This document shows, piece by piece, positions 38,062 through 46,519 of a stretch of 64,000 nt of DNA (positions are counted from its first letter, which is position 1; every line of letters begins with the position of its first letter). Under the pieces are notes generated by a model. The model had not been told where the DNA came from. It did not search any database and saw nothing but the letters and a program-made list of their open reading frames with translations. Position numbers and translations under genes: made by a program. Source of the stretch: Peptoniphilus mikwangii (lineage in GTDB: Bacteria > Bacillota > Clostridia > Tissierellales > Peptoniphilaceae). The stretch covers positions 124,001 to 188,000 of the forward strand of contig NZ_AUQY01000005.1 of NCBI RefSeq assembly GCF_000468535.1, written 5' to 3'.

Positions 38062-39816
38062 TTAGTTTTCAAAAAGATCTAAAAGGGCTTTGCTAAGATT
38101 ATCTTTAACTGATGAATTAAAAATCTCGCCGGATACTTTTTCAATAGCTTCCTTAGCAAAAATCTCTGTCTTTTCTGTTTCTCTTCTGAGTGAATATTCA
38201 ACTATTTCTTCTGCTGCACGCTTTCCAACTGTTATTCTGATAGGTATTCCGATTAAATCTCTATCCTTAAATTTTACTCCTGCTCTTTCATTTCTATCAT
38301 CAAGTAAAACTTCATGACCTAACTCAACCAAAGAATTATAAATCTTTTCGCCAAGCTCAAGCTGAATTTCATCTTTAGGATTTACCACAGTTACAATTAC
38401 ATGATAAGGTGCAACCGACATAGGCCAAATAATCCCATTCTCATCGTAATTTTGTTCTACGATAGCCGTTACGGTTCTTGTAACACCTACCCCATAGGAA
38501 CCCATCCAAATAAGCTGTTCTTTTCCGTTCTCATCAAGATATGTTGCATTTAAAGCCTCTGAATATTTTGTTCCGAGCTGGAATATATTTCCTACTTCAA
38601 TCCCTCTTGCAAACTTAAATTTTTCATTAGTTCCTTCAATGATATCTCCTTCTCTCACCTCAAGAAGGTCTTCACAAATTTCACCTTTAAAATCTCTGTC
38701 ATAATTTGCATTTTTTATATGATAGCCAACTTTATTAGCTCCTACAACTAAATTATCCATTTGAGTTATAGACTTGTCAAAAATCAATCTTACATCTTCC
38801 GAAAGCCCTATCGGTCCTGTATATCTGGGTGCCGAATTAATAGATAGTATCTGTTCATCATTCATCATTTCAATTTCATGTTCGGGTGTCATCAAATATC
38901 CTTCAAGTTTTGCCATATTAAGTTCTCTGTCTCCCGGAATGAATACTATAACAGGATTTCCGCTAACCATTAAATCAATAGCTTTGATGCAATTTTGAGA
39001 TTTAAGTCCTAAAAATGAAGCTACAGCTTCAATTGTTGTAGAATCAGGAGTATATACCTCTTCAAGCTCAAGTCTTTCACATCTTTCAGGAAGCTCATAT
39101 ACAACTTTCGCCTTTTCTTGAGTTGCGGCATATTTTCCGGTTGGAGAATATGCTATTACGCCTTCCCCTGTTTCAGAAAGAGCTATAAATTCATGAGATT
39201 TTTTTCCTCCCATGGCTCCATTATCTCCCTCTACAATTTTATAATCCAAACCCAATCTGTCAAAAATCTTTTCATAAGCTCTATACATTTCCATATAAGA
39301 AACTTGCATAGTCTCAGGAGTTGTATCAAAAGAATAAGCATCCTTCATTGAAAATTCTCTTGCTCTGTTAATTCCAAAACGCGGTCTTTTTTCATCTCTG
39401 TACTTTGTTTGGATTTGATATAAATTTAGAGGAAGCTGTTTATAAGATTTAACTTCATCTTTGATAAGTGTTGTAAAATATTCCTCAGCAGTAGGTCCGA
39501 GACAAAACTCCCTGTCATTTCTATCTCTAAGCTTAAACATTTCCGGACCAAATCTATCCCAACGGTCACTTGCTTCCCAAATTTCTTTTGGCTGAATAGC
39601 ACTCATTAAAATTTCTTGAGAGCCTGCTCTATCCATCTCTTCACGAACAATTTTTTCCACCTTTTTTATAACCTTATATCCAAGAGGTAAATAAGTATAA
39701 ATTCCACTAGCAGATTTTCTGATGAAGGCTCCTCTAAGAAGAAGTTGATGAGATGCAATTTCAGCATCTGCCGGCACTTCTCTAAGTGTTGGCATATATA
39801 ATTTAGATAATTTCAT
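38062..39816 (-). CDS. proS: Prolyl-tRNA synthetase (bacterial type)
   Basis: 584 aa from the ATG at 39816 with GGAGG; the longer frame from 39849 lacks a conserved start. It opens MKLSKLYMPTLREVPADAE. Class II motifs are visible in the N-terminal half, with FGINRAREFSMKDAYSFD, and the INS editing domain lies between motifs 2 and 3 (about 230-390). Motif 3 is near SYGVGVTRT, and the anticodon-binding domain is at the end. Two tRNA-Pro genes lie 3 kb away. Confidence 0.96.
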   Translation of the reverse strand: MKLSKLYMPTLREVPADAEIASHQLLLRGAFIRKSASGIYTYLPLGYKVIKKVEKIVREEMDRAGSQEILMSAIQPKEIWEASDRWDRFGPEMFKLRDRNDREFCLGPTAEEYFTTLIKDEVKSYKQLPLNLYQIQTKYRDEKRPRFGINRAREFSMKDAYSFDTTPETMQVSYMEMYRAYEKIFDRLGLDYKIVEGDNGAMGGKKSHEFIALSETGEGVIAYSPTGKYAATQEKAKVVYELPERCERLELEEVYTPDSTTIEAVASFLGLKSQNCIKAIDLMVSGNPVIVFIPGDRELNMAKLEGYLMTPEHEIEMMNDEQILSINSAPRYTGPIGLSEDVRLIFDKSITQMDNLVVGANKVGYHIKNANYDRDFKGEICEDLLEVREGDIIEGTNEKFKFARGIEVGNIFQLGTKYSEALNATYLDENGKEQLIWMGSYGVGVTRTVTAIVEQNYDENGIIWPMSVAPYHVIVTVVNPKDEIQLELGEKIYNSLVELGHEVLLDDRNERAGVKFKDRDLIGIPIRITVGKRAAEEIVEYSLRRETEKTEIFAKEAIEKVSGEIFNSSVKDNLSKALLDLFEN

Positions 39817-39965
39817 AAATTCCTCCAATTTTATATTACAATTCGCCATAATATTATAATCTTTAAATCTCTATTTTTCAAGTATTCTACCTTATTTATA
39901 TGTTTTTTGCTTTAAAACTTATCTAATAATGATAAAAATACAGAAAACTTAAAAATACTACTCTA

Positions 39966-40003
39966 CTAAAATAAAAAATAGAAGATAAATATACCTTCTA
40001 TTT
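39966..40003 (-). terminator. Terminator of plsY
   Basis: Stem aaaaaatagaag/cttctatttttt with a short A/T loop, just after the plsY stop. Confidence 0.75.
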
Positions 40004-40037
40004 TTTATATTTATAAATCAATTCAGCATGTAACAGC

Positions 40038-40649
40038 TTATTTTTTCTTTAAACTGCCGCTTAATCTCTTCTCTGTTCCATTTAAAATTCTTCTATAATT
40101 TTTTAAATGATAAATCAAACTTATCGAGAAAATTAAAACTGAAATTGCCACAGAAACATTTCCATACCCCAAATTAGCTGTAAAAAATATGAATATTATA
40201 TTTAAAAAAAATGTTCCTATTACAATATAATCAGTTAAAAATGTTACTATTGAGATCCCGAAAACTCCTGCTATTAAAGGAACTGTTCCCATAGAAAAAA
40301 GTATTCCGACTATGCAGGCTGTTCCTTTTCCTCCTCTAAATCCCATATAAAATGGATGACTATGTCCTAAAAAAACACCAAGTCCGCATAAATGAAGCAT
40401 ATATTCACTACTCGGAAGATAGACACCCATTAAATATTTCGACAATTTAACCGCAACATATACCTTTAAAATATCAACAAGAGCAACCACAAATCCGAAT
40501 TTCCATCCATAATTTACAACAGCATTTGATGCTCCGCTGTTACCGTGGCCTTTTTCTCTAATATCTTCATGCTTTAAATACCTTGACATTAAATATGCCG
40601 TTTGAAAATTACCGAAAAGATATCCTATTATAAAATAAAAAGCTATCAT
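40038..40649 (-). CDS. plsY: Glycerol-3-phosphate acyltransferase PlsY
   Basis: 203 aa from the ATG at 40649 behind GGGAG (the codon at 40661 precedes the site). Five membrane helices. The three PlsY motifs are visible: GHGNSGASNAV, the phosphate-binding GHSHPFYMGFRGGKGTA, and a late short motif. It transfers acyl groups from acyl phosphate to glycerol-3-phosphate, the first step of phospholipid synthesis. Confidence 0.93.
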   Translation of the reverse strand: MIAFYFIIGYLFGNFQTAYLMSRYLKHEDIREKGHGNSGASNAVVNYGWKFGFVVALVDILKVYVAVKLSKYLMGVYLPSSEYMLHLCGLGVFLGHSHPFYMGFRGGKGTACIVGILFSMGTVPLIAGVFGISIVTFLTDYIVIGTFFLNIIFIFFTANLGYGNVSVAISVLIFSISLIYHLKNYRRILNGTEKRLSGSLKKK

Positions 40650-40749
40650 AAAATCTCCCAATCAATATCCTAATAAATAATTTAATTTTTTAGATTATAC
40701 CATCTAATAATATATGTGTATAGCATATAAATAATTTATTCATTGAAAC

Positions 40750-40778
40750 AAAAAAGAACTTTTACAATTAAAAGTTCC
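40750..40778 (-). terminator. Possible tmRNA terminator
   Basis: Stem gaacttttaattgtaaaagttc followed by T6 on the minus strand, about 125 nt beyond the tmRNA 3' end; it may instead serve a processed tmRNA precursor. Confidence 0.55.
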
Positions 40779-40902
40779 AATTTATATTTTATAGTCATAA
40801 TTAATATTAACTTTTCTCAAAACTTAATTTATTAAATCAAATTTTCTGTTTTAAAAAAATTAATCATTTTTAAGTAAGATTAAAACTGTACCTACACTTT
40901 TA

Positions 40903-41245
40903 TGGTGGAGGCGGCGGGAGTTGAACCCGCGTCCGAAAGCTCTTTACAGTTAGATTCTCCGAGCGCAGTTTATCTTTTTTTATTCGATCTAAAACTCCGA
41001 CAAACAGGATTTTTAAACTATATTATCATAAATACCCCCTCTGCTATGATAAATTACAGAGCTTTGTTTCCCACTGATTTGACACCTGATTTAAAGCCGT
41101 GGGGTTCTCTAAACAGATGACGCTATTTATGCTGCGTAAGCTAAATTATTGTTTTCGTTTATTTTGTTTGAGACTTTTTATGTTGTTCCTCACAACAGCT
41201 CGCTACTAAAAGCTCCAAACCCCCGTCGAAGCCAATTTCGCCCCC
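40903..41245 (-). ncRNA. ssrA: Transfer-messenger RNA (tmRNA)
   Basis: The 5' end on the minus strand begins GGGGGCGAAATTGGCTTCGA and the 3' end carries the T-arm GGTTCAACTCCCGCC and terminal CCA, together forming the tRNA-like domain. The tag frame at 41127-41171 reads SNKINENNNLAYAA then TAA, preceded by AAGTC as in other tmRNAs. With the tmRNA-borne alanine the tag would be A-SNKINENNNLAYAA, ending in a typical AA degron for ClpXP. The resume codon would be TCA (Ser) rather than the common GCA. About 343 nt, normal size. Confidence 0.93.
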
Positions 41246-41347
41246 ATATGACATATTATATGGTAATTTTATTTATCAGTCAATTCTTTTAAACTTAAGC
41301 CTTAATTAATAAAAATGAGGGTAATATATTGCATTTTCCTCATTTTA

Positions 41348-41935
41348 TTAATTATATTTATTTTGAATCATCTTAAATACGAAATATCCTATCATTCCAC
41401 CTATAGTATTTAATATAAAATCGTCAATATCAACAGATCTTCCTACAAAAAATTGAACTATTTCAACTAAAAAGCTAAATGTTGCAGACAAAACTGCAAC
41501 TCTATAAAATTTTCTCATATCATCATATAGCATGGGCAACATAGTTCCGAACGGAATAAATATTAAAATGTTTCCTGCTATATTTAAAAACACATGAAAA
41601 ACTCCGGAGTATTTTATATAACTTTTCATAGTTCTAAACGGTATTATATTAACTCCCCATGAACCTGCACTTATTCTATCTTTAAAATCGCCTACAAAAT
41701 CAAAATTTTGTGATGTCAAATCTATTCCATGATTTGACATAAATACATTAGGTAAAAACAAAAGTAAGCACATTACGGCAATATATGCAACAAAAATACT
41801 CAGTATAAGCTCTCTTTTAGGATTTGATTTTCTCTTTAAACTCTTGAAAAAGTTTGTTCGTATTAAAGAAAATAATATAAATGTAAATACAAATACCAAA
41901 ATTCCTATCATAGAAAAAAATAACAAGAGTTTCAT
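41348..41935 (-). CDS. VanZ-like membrane protein
   Basis: 195 aa from the ATG at 41935, which overlaps the stop of the upstream HAD gene (ATGA), so translation is coupled. Five membrane helices. The motif NIAGNILIFIPFGTMLPML and the late SVDIDDFILNTIGGMIGY are the VanZ-family signatures. Some VanZ-like proteins give low-level teicoplanin resistance, but most have unknown roles. No van cluster is present. Confidence 0.88.
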   Translation of the reverse strand: MKLLLFFSMIGILVFVFTFILFSLIRTNFFKSLKRKSNPKRELILSIFVAYIAVMCLLLFLPNVFMSNHGIDLTSQNFDFVGDFKDRISAGSWGVNIIPFRTMKSYIKYSGVFHVFLNIAGNILIFIPFGTMLPMLYDDMRKFYRVAVLSATFSFLVEIVQFFVGRSVDIDDFILNTIGGMIGYFVFKMIQNKYN

Positions 41936-42570
41936 CTTACTTCCCACTCTCTAAAGCTATTTATATGATAATCATTTTTTGCTTTTATTTCATCCCAATG
42001 CTCGCTGCAAGTCTGCTCATATACTCCAACTGTCACAAGACCTGCCTTTTTTGCAGCTTTTAGTGCAAAAGGAGCATCATCAAATAGAAATATTTCATCA
42101 GGAGAATGATTCAATCTTTTTGAAATAAGTTTAAAATACTCACTGTCATTTTTAGCAATTCCAACCATGTCACAAGTTTGAACGAAATTAAAATATTCTC
42201 TTATATTAAATCTGTTAAATAACGGCTCTATAAATTCAGTACTTGTTGCAGTACCCAGTACGATATCATATCCGCTTTTTTTAAAATCCTCAAGAACTCT
42301 AAATGCATCGTCCTTTGGTTTTACTTCATTGAGATAAAAATGCATAACTAAATCTTTAAAGTCATCATAAATTTTTTCGGCACTATCTTTTAAATTATAG
42401 TATTCCTTCAAAAATACTGAATTCATTTTAAGGCTTAATGTCGCTATCTTTTGTGCAACTTTATCTTCTAATTCTATATTTAGACTCTCTAAATAATCTC
42501 TTCCGAGATCTCTCCACATAGGCATTGAATCTATTAATGTTCCATCTAAATCAAAAATTACTGCTTTCAT
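41932..42570 (-). CDS. HAD-superfamily hydrolase, PGM-like
   Basis: 212 aa. HAD motif I is FDLDGTLIDSMP with the nucleophile Asp, motif II LGTATSTEF, motif III lysine near GIAKNDSEY, and motif IV FLFDDAPFALKAAKKAG. A helical cap lies between motifs I and II, as in beta-phosphoglucomutase/phosphatase relatives. The substrate cannot be told. It is followed by a coupled VanZ-like gene. Confidence 0.88.
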   Translation of the reverse strand: MKAVIFDLDGTLIDSMPMWRDLGRDYLESLNIELEDKVAQKIATLSLKMNSVFLKEYYNLKDSAEKIYDDFKDLVMHFYLNEVKPKDDAFRVLEDFKKSGYDIVLGTATSTEFIEPLFNRFNIREYFNFVQTCDMVGIAKNDSEYFKLISKRLNHSPDEIFLFDDAPFALKAAKKAGLVTVGVYEQTCSEHWDEIKAKNDYHINSFREWEVR

Positions 42571-42743
42571 TTTTCTTCCCTCATTCCGTTTTACTATTAT
42601 ATATTTTAAGAAAATTTATGTCAATTAAAGTATATTGAATAGAAAATAAGAGTAAATTTGAGATAAACTATAAAAAAATAAGTATTTAAAGAATTTTAGT
42701 GTATAAAATGTTTTTTTAATATATATTTGCTTATAAAAATATC

Positions 42744-42772
42744 TTGAAAGTTATAATACTATACAATATAAT
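42744..42772 (+). promoter_or_regulatory. Promoter of the first tRNA-Pro
   Basis: TTGAAA (42744-42749), a 17-bp spacer and TATAAT (42767-42772), 16 bp before the tRNA. Confidence 0.75.
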
Positions 42773-42788
42773 TAATTGGTAATCATTT

Positions 42789-42865
42789 CGGGGTGTAGCG
42801 CAGTTTGGTAGCGCACGTGGTTTGGGACCATGGGGCCGGGGGTTCAAATCCTCTCACCCCGACCA
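42789..42865 (+). tRNA. tRNA-Pro (anticodon TGG)
   Basis: 77 nt. Acceptor stem CGGGGTG/CACCCCG, D-arm GTAGCGCAGTTTGGTAGCGC, anticodon loop TTTGGGA (anticodon TGG), T-arm GGTTCAAATC, encoded CCA. It reads CCA and probably other CCN codons. A terminator follows at once. Confidence 0.97.
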
Positions 42866-42866
42866 C

Positions 42867-42897
42867 AGACTGAGCTTTATCGGCTTAGTCTTTTTTT
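42867..42897 (+). terminator. Terminator after the first tRNA-Pro
   Basis: Stem agactgagc/gcttagtct followed by T7, leaving the second tRNA as a separate unit. Confidence 0.8.
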
Positions 42898-42909
42898 ATA
42901 ACTTAGTTT

Positions 42910-42986
42910 CGGGGTGTAGCGCAGTTTGGTAGCGCACGTGGTTCGGGACCACGGGGCCGAAGGTTCAAATCCTTTCACTCCGACCA
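42910..42986 (+). tRNA. tRNA-Pro (anticodon CGG)
   Basis: 77 nt, nearly identical to the tRNA-Pro just upstream but with anticodon loop TTCGGGA (CGG) and a changed anticodon and acceptor base pair (G-T wobble near CACTCCG). Probably a recent duplicate that took over CCG codons. Encoded CCA. Confidence 0.96.
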
Positions 42987-43001
42987 AATTTTATATAGAT
43001 A

Positions 43002-43031
43002 AAAATGGCAGGATTAGTCCTGCCATTTTTT
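43002..43031 (+). terminator. Terminator after the second tRNA-Pro
   Basis: Stem aatggcagga/tcctgccatt followed by T6. Confidence 0.85.
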
Positions 43032-43231
43032 CTTTAATATCAACAATATTTCAATTTTTTACTACAAATGCTATACTTATCAATTCTCATATCATAAGTA
43101 AAATAAATTATCTTTTTAAATCTCATATATTAAGAGTTAAATATCAAATAATAAATATATAAGATGCTCTAAAATTTTATTTTTTATTTTCAATTTATTA
43201 GAATCAGATTTTTTTATAAATCCGCTTACTT

Positions 43232-43657
43232 TTATTTTGTTATAAGTGCAATTCCTATAACGCATACTACCATTCCGGCAAGTTGTCTCGGTGTTATTAC
43301 TTCTTTATATATCATTGCACCTACAACAATTAAAAGACACGAAACCAAAATATTTGCCACTGCAGTTGCCGTACTTATCTTCCATCCTGCACGATATATA
43401 AACAAGTATCCTATTTCAAGTCCGACTATCGCAAGTCCAAGTGCAAATGCCGTCCAATTTATTTTGGAGAGTTCAGGAATGGCATTTTGCGGTTTTGTTG
43501 TTGTAATAAACGCAATGCCCGTACACACTGCCGCAACAATATAAGTAATCATCAATGTCCCAAATGTATTTGCATTTTGCGGTATTGATTTCTGACTTAT
43601 GTTATAAAACGTATTTGATAAAATTACCACTAAAAGTGGCCATAGCATAGTCCACAT
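43232..43657 (-). CDS. EamA/DMT-type small membrane protein
   Basis: 141 aa with four or five membrane helices, half the length of a full EamA transporter. The pattern YRAGWKISTATAVANILVSCLLIVVGAMIYKE and the C-terminal GMVVCVIGIALI match drug/metabolite-transporter domains, which as single-domain forms act as dimers. The ATG follows AAGGAG. Substrate unknown. The nearest upstream gene is a nitrilase, 177 bp away, on the same strand. Confidence 0.8.
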   Translation of the reverse strand: MWTMLWPLLVVILSNTFYNISQKSIPQNANTFGTLMITYIVAAVCTGIAFITTTKPQNAIPELSKINWTAFALGLAIVGLEIGYLFIYRAGWKISTATAVANILVSCLLIVVGAMIYKEVITPRQLAGMVVCVIGIALITK

Positions 43658-43834
43658 ATAAACTCCTTAAAAAAATAAACCACTTGACTATACAAGTGGC
43701 AATCTCAAACTATACGTTCTGACTTCTCACAACATGATTATATCAAAAAGCTATGCTATAATCAATACTGCGCAGAAGTAAAAACAGCTTTAATTTTTTA
43801 TTATTTATAGTAAATAATTTTTTTTAATAATATT

Positions 43835-44761
43835 CTACTTGTCATCAACGCTCAATTTTAAAACATCAGGTCTCGAATAATGTCCGCATACATCAAATTC
43901 CATTCTGCTCATAGAAACCTTGGACATATCCAAATCGGCATATAAAATTTCTTCTCTGTCCCAAGCCGGTTCCACTACATAATGTCCATATGGATCTATT
44001 ATACTGCTTCCGCCTCTGCATACAATTTCTGAAAGCTTTAAAATTTCATCTTGAGATTTTAAACTTTTCGGATAAGATGACTTTTTAATTATCATATCGC
44101 AATTTATAAAATAGCAATGTCCTTCAATTGCAATGTGCTGAATTGTAGATTGCCATTCCGCGTTGTCATTTGTATTTGGAGAAATATAGATGGTTATTCC
44201 CTTCTCATAAAGTGCAACTCTTGCAAGCGGCATATAACTTTCCCAGCATGTCATACTTCCGACAGGTCCCCAAGGAGTATCCGCAACAGGAAAATATCCC
44301 TTGTTCGCATCTCCCCAAACAACTCTTTCAGAACCCGTAGGCTTTAACTTTCTATGTACTGATAAGAGCTTTCCCTCAGGAGAAAAAATTAAATTTGAAT
44401 TATAAAGTGTATCGGATATGGAATCTCTTTCAGAAACTCCAATACTTAAATATACTCCGGCACTCTTTGCGGCCTTTGACAAAATTTCAGTTTCCTCGCC
44501 CAGAACCAATATCGAATTGTCATAATATAATTTCCAATCACATCTGCCGTCTGCATTTCTACTCCCAACTGTAAAACCGAATGTCATTCCATACGGATAA
44601 CCCGGAATAAAAAGCTCCGGAAAAACCACAAACTCGGCTTCTTTTTTTGCAGCCTCTTCAATTAATTTTACAGCTTTATCAAGACAAGCATTCTTGTCAA
44701 ATAAAGCAGGTTCAGCTTGCACAACTGCAATTTTGCATATTTCTTTTAAATTCTTCATCAA
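43835..44761 (-). CDS. Nitrilase (branch 1 carbon-nitrogen hydrolase)
   Basis: 308 aa. The catalytic triad is visible as Glu49 in VFPELFIPGYP, Lys138 in HRKLKPTGSE and Cys172 in MTCWESYMPLAR. The CWESYMPLAR and RKLKPT..ER forms are those of true nitrilases, which turn nitriles into carboxylic acids and ammonia, rather than of amidases or NAD synthetase domains. The natural substrate is not evident. This is unusual cargo for a host-associated anaerobe and perhaps serves indole- or cyanide-derived nitriles. Confidence 0.88.
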   Translation of the reverse strand: MMKNLKEICKIAVVQAEPALFDKNACLDKAVKLIEEAAKKEAEFVVFPELFIPGYPYGMTFGFTVGSRNADGRCDWKLYYDNSILVLGEETEILSKAAKSAGVYLSIGVSERDSISDTLYNSNLIFSPEGKLLSVHRKLKPTGSERVVWGDANKGYFPVADTPWGPVGSMTCWESYMPLARVALYEKGITIYISPNTNDNAEWQSTIQHIAIEGHCYFINCDMIIKKSSYPKSLKSQDEILKLSEIVCRGGSSIIDPYGHYVVEPAWDREEILYADLDMSKVSMSRMEFDVCGHYSRPDVLKLSVDDK

Positions 44762-44810
44762 AAATTCCTCTCATACAATTTTTTATAAAGTGCCAAATGT
44801 CTTTACAATA

Positions 44811-45320
44811 TTATTTTTTACCTATTACCGAATTACAATAACTGCAATTTCCCACAAAACCTTTTTTGACTTTGTTAGTCGCGCCGCAATGCGTACAATA
44901 CACTTCTACAAACTCAACTTTTTCATTATCGGTATAAAGAATAAGTTTCGGTTTTTCGTTAAGATCAAGATGAAAATTCATTACATAATCTTTTTGTATA
45001 AGTTTTTTTATTATCTTTATAAGTTTTTCATCATCAATTTTAAAGCTTTTTGCCATAGTGGAGATTAAAACTTCCCCATCGGAATCACCTCTGATATATT
45101 TTGAATATTCATTTGCATAATTGCACAATACTCTTTTTTTATTTCCGCTATATATCAGCCAAACTCCCGGCAACATCATAAGTATTATAGTCAAAACTAC
45201 TTTTAAATCACTTGTAGTTATACATCCGGCAGACCAAAATAATAGAATAATTACACCAATTGTAATTTCTATTTTTGATGTACGTCTAGCTTTGTTTACA
45301 TTTTTCATATTAATATACAT
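44811..45320 (-). CDS. Membrane protein with C-terminal zinc ribbon
   Basis: 169 aa. Two membrane helices (about 22-38 and 42-58), a helical PCI-like or winged middle (70-120), and a C-terminal zinc ribbon CTHCGATN...CSYCNSVIG. The first ATG (45320) has AAGGAG seven bases upstream. I do not recognise a named family; it resembles small bacterial zinc-ribbon membrane proteins of unknown role. It lies 15 bp downstream of rlmH. Confidence 0.72.
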   Translation of the reverse strand: MYINMKNVNKARRTSKIEITIGVIILLFWSAGCITTSDLKVVLTIILMMLPGVWLIYSGNKKRVLCNYANEYSKYIRGDSDGEVLISTMAKSFKIDDEKLIKIIKKLIQKDYVMNFHLDLNEKPKLILYTDNEKVEFVEVYCTHCGATNKVKKGFVGNCSYCNSVIGKK

Positions 45321-45335
45321 AACATATCTCCTTAA

Positions 45336-45815
45336 CTATTTATGATACGGAAATCCATTTGCTATTCTAAATGCACGATATATCTGTTCAAGCAATATTA
45401 ATCTCATAAGTTGGTGAGGAAATGTCATATCTGAAAAAGAAAGCTTATAATTTGCTCTCTTCGATATATTTTCTGCAAGTCCAAGCGAACCTCCTATTAT
45501 AAAATCAATAGTTGAATTCCCTGAGAGCTGAATTTTTTGAAGTTTGTCTGCAAACTTTTCGGAGCTTACCTTTTCTCCCTTAATTTCAAGTGTTATTACG
45601 TAATCTGTTTCTCTTATGTTTTTTAAAATTCGTTCCGCTTCTTTTTCCTTTATCTGCTTAATCTCATTATCTGAAAGTTTTTCCGGAGCAGATTCATCTG
45701 AAACCTCCACTATTTTTACAACCGCATGAGCAGAAAGCCTTTTTTTAAATTCATCTATACCATCTCTTATATATTTTTCCCTAACACGACCAACTGCAAT
45801 AATGTTTATGTTCAT
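45336..45815 (-). CDS. rlmH: 23S rRNA pseudouridine-1915 N3-methyltransferase
   Basis: 159 aa, the family length. The SPOUT-fold motif FIIGGSLGLAENI and the near-invariant C-terminus LSFSDMTFPHQLMRLILLEQ...NGFPYHK are clear. It methylates the pseudouridine in helix 69 of the large subunit using SAM. It overlaps the nicotinamidase-like gene by 4 bp. Confidence 0.96.
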   Translation of the reverse strand: MNINIIAVGRVREKYIRDGIDEFKKRLSAHAVVKIVEVSDESAPEKLSDNEIKQIKEKEAERILKNIRETDYVITLEIKGEKVSSEKFADKLQKIQLSGNSTIDFIIGGSLGLAENISKRANYKLSFSDMTFPHQLMRLILLEQIYRAFRIANGFPYHK

Positions 45816-46363
45816 ACAATTTCAACACCCAGTTTTCTAAGTTCTGCTATATTTTTTATATGGTCATCTTCATTTACATATCCGACACCATTTAAAAAGA
45901 GTTTTACATTTTTACCGTTATTCAAAAATTCAAGAACAGTTTCTCTGACACAATACTCACTTGCAAGACCGCAAACTATAAATTCATCTGAAACAATATC
46001 CGCTATTGTTTTTCCATTTTCATTTTTTGCATAGTATGCAGAATATTCTTCAACTTCATCATCTATTCCCTTCCTATATAAATTTTCGGATAGAGGTTTA
46101 AACGATTTACTCTGAACTTCATCAAAATCATTTGAAATTTCACTTCCAAATTCTCCTGCAATACAATGTACAGGCCAAATACCTCCATTTATCTCAAAAG
46201 ATTTATTAGTCTTATTATGATAATCTGTGGAATAACAAACCTCATCCGCTTCATTTGAATTTATAAAATTTACAATATTTTTAATTGCATCTTTTGCACC
46301 TATGCAAGAAAGAGTACCTGTAATAAAATCATTCTGACAATCAACCACAATTAATGTTTTCAA
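45812..46363 (-). CDS. Nicotinamidase/isochorismatase-family hydrolase
   Basis: 183 aa. Asp8 in VVDCQNDFITG, metal-site DYH near residue 47, WPVHCIAGEFG, and the nucleophile cysteine in CGLASEYCVRETV are the PncA pattern. PncA turns nicotinamide into nicotinate for NAD recycling. The expected D-K-C triad fits, but assignment to nicotinamide rather than another amide is by family resemblance. Coupled to rlmH by a 4-bp overlap. Confidence 0.85.
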   Translation of the reverse strand: MKTLIVVDCQNDFITGTLSCIGAKDAIKNIVNFINSNEADEVCYSTDYHNKTNKSFEINGGIWPVHCIAGEFGSEISNDFDEVQSKSFKPLSENLYRKGIDDEVEEYSAYYAKNENGKTIADIVSDEFIVCGLASEYCVRETVLEFLNNGKNVKLFLNGVGYVNEDDHIKNIAELRKLGVEIV

Positions 46364-46519
46364 AATAATTCTCCTTTCAAATCTCCATATAATCTATTAT
46401 ATTCAACATACACTAATTTTATTATTTTATCAAGACAGCTATATGTAAAAGCTCAAAATAATTAACTTTTTTTAATAAAAATGATATAATATTCTAAATT
46501 ATTGATTAGGAGTAAAAAT

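Noticed and set aside
41348-41935. Glycopeptide resistance gene (vanZ)
   Set aside because: Only the membrane family matches; no vanA/H/X-type genes are nearby, so resistance is not claimed.
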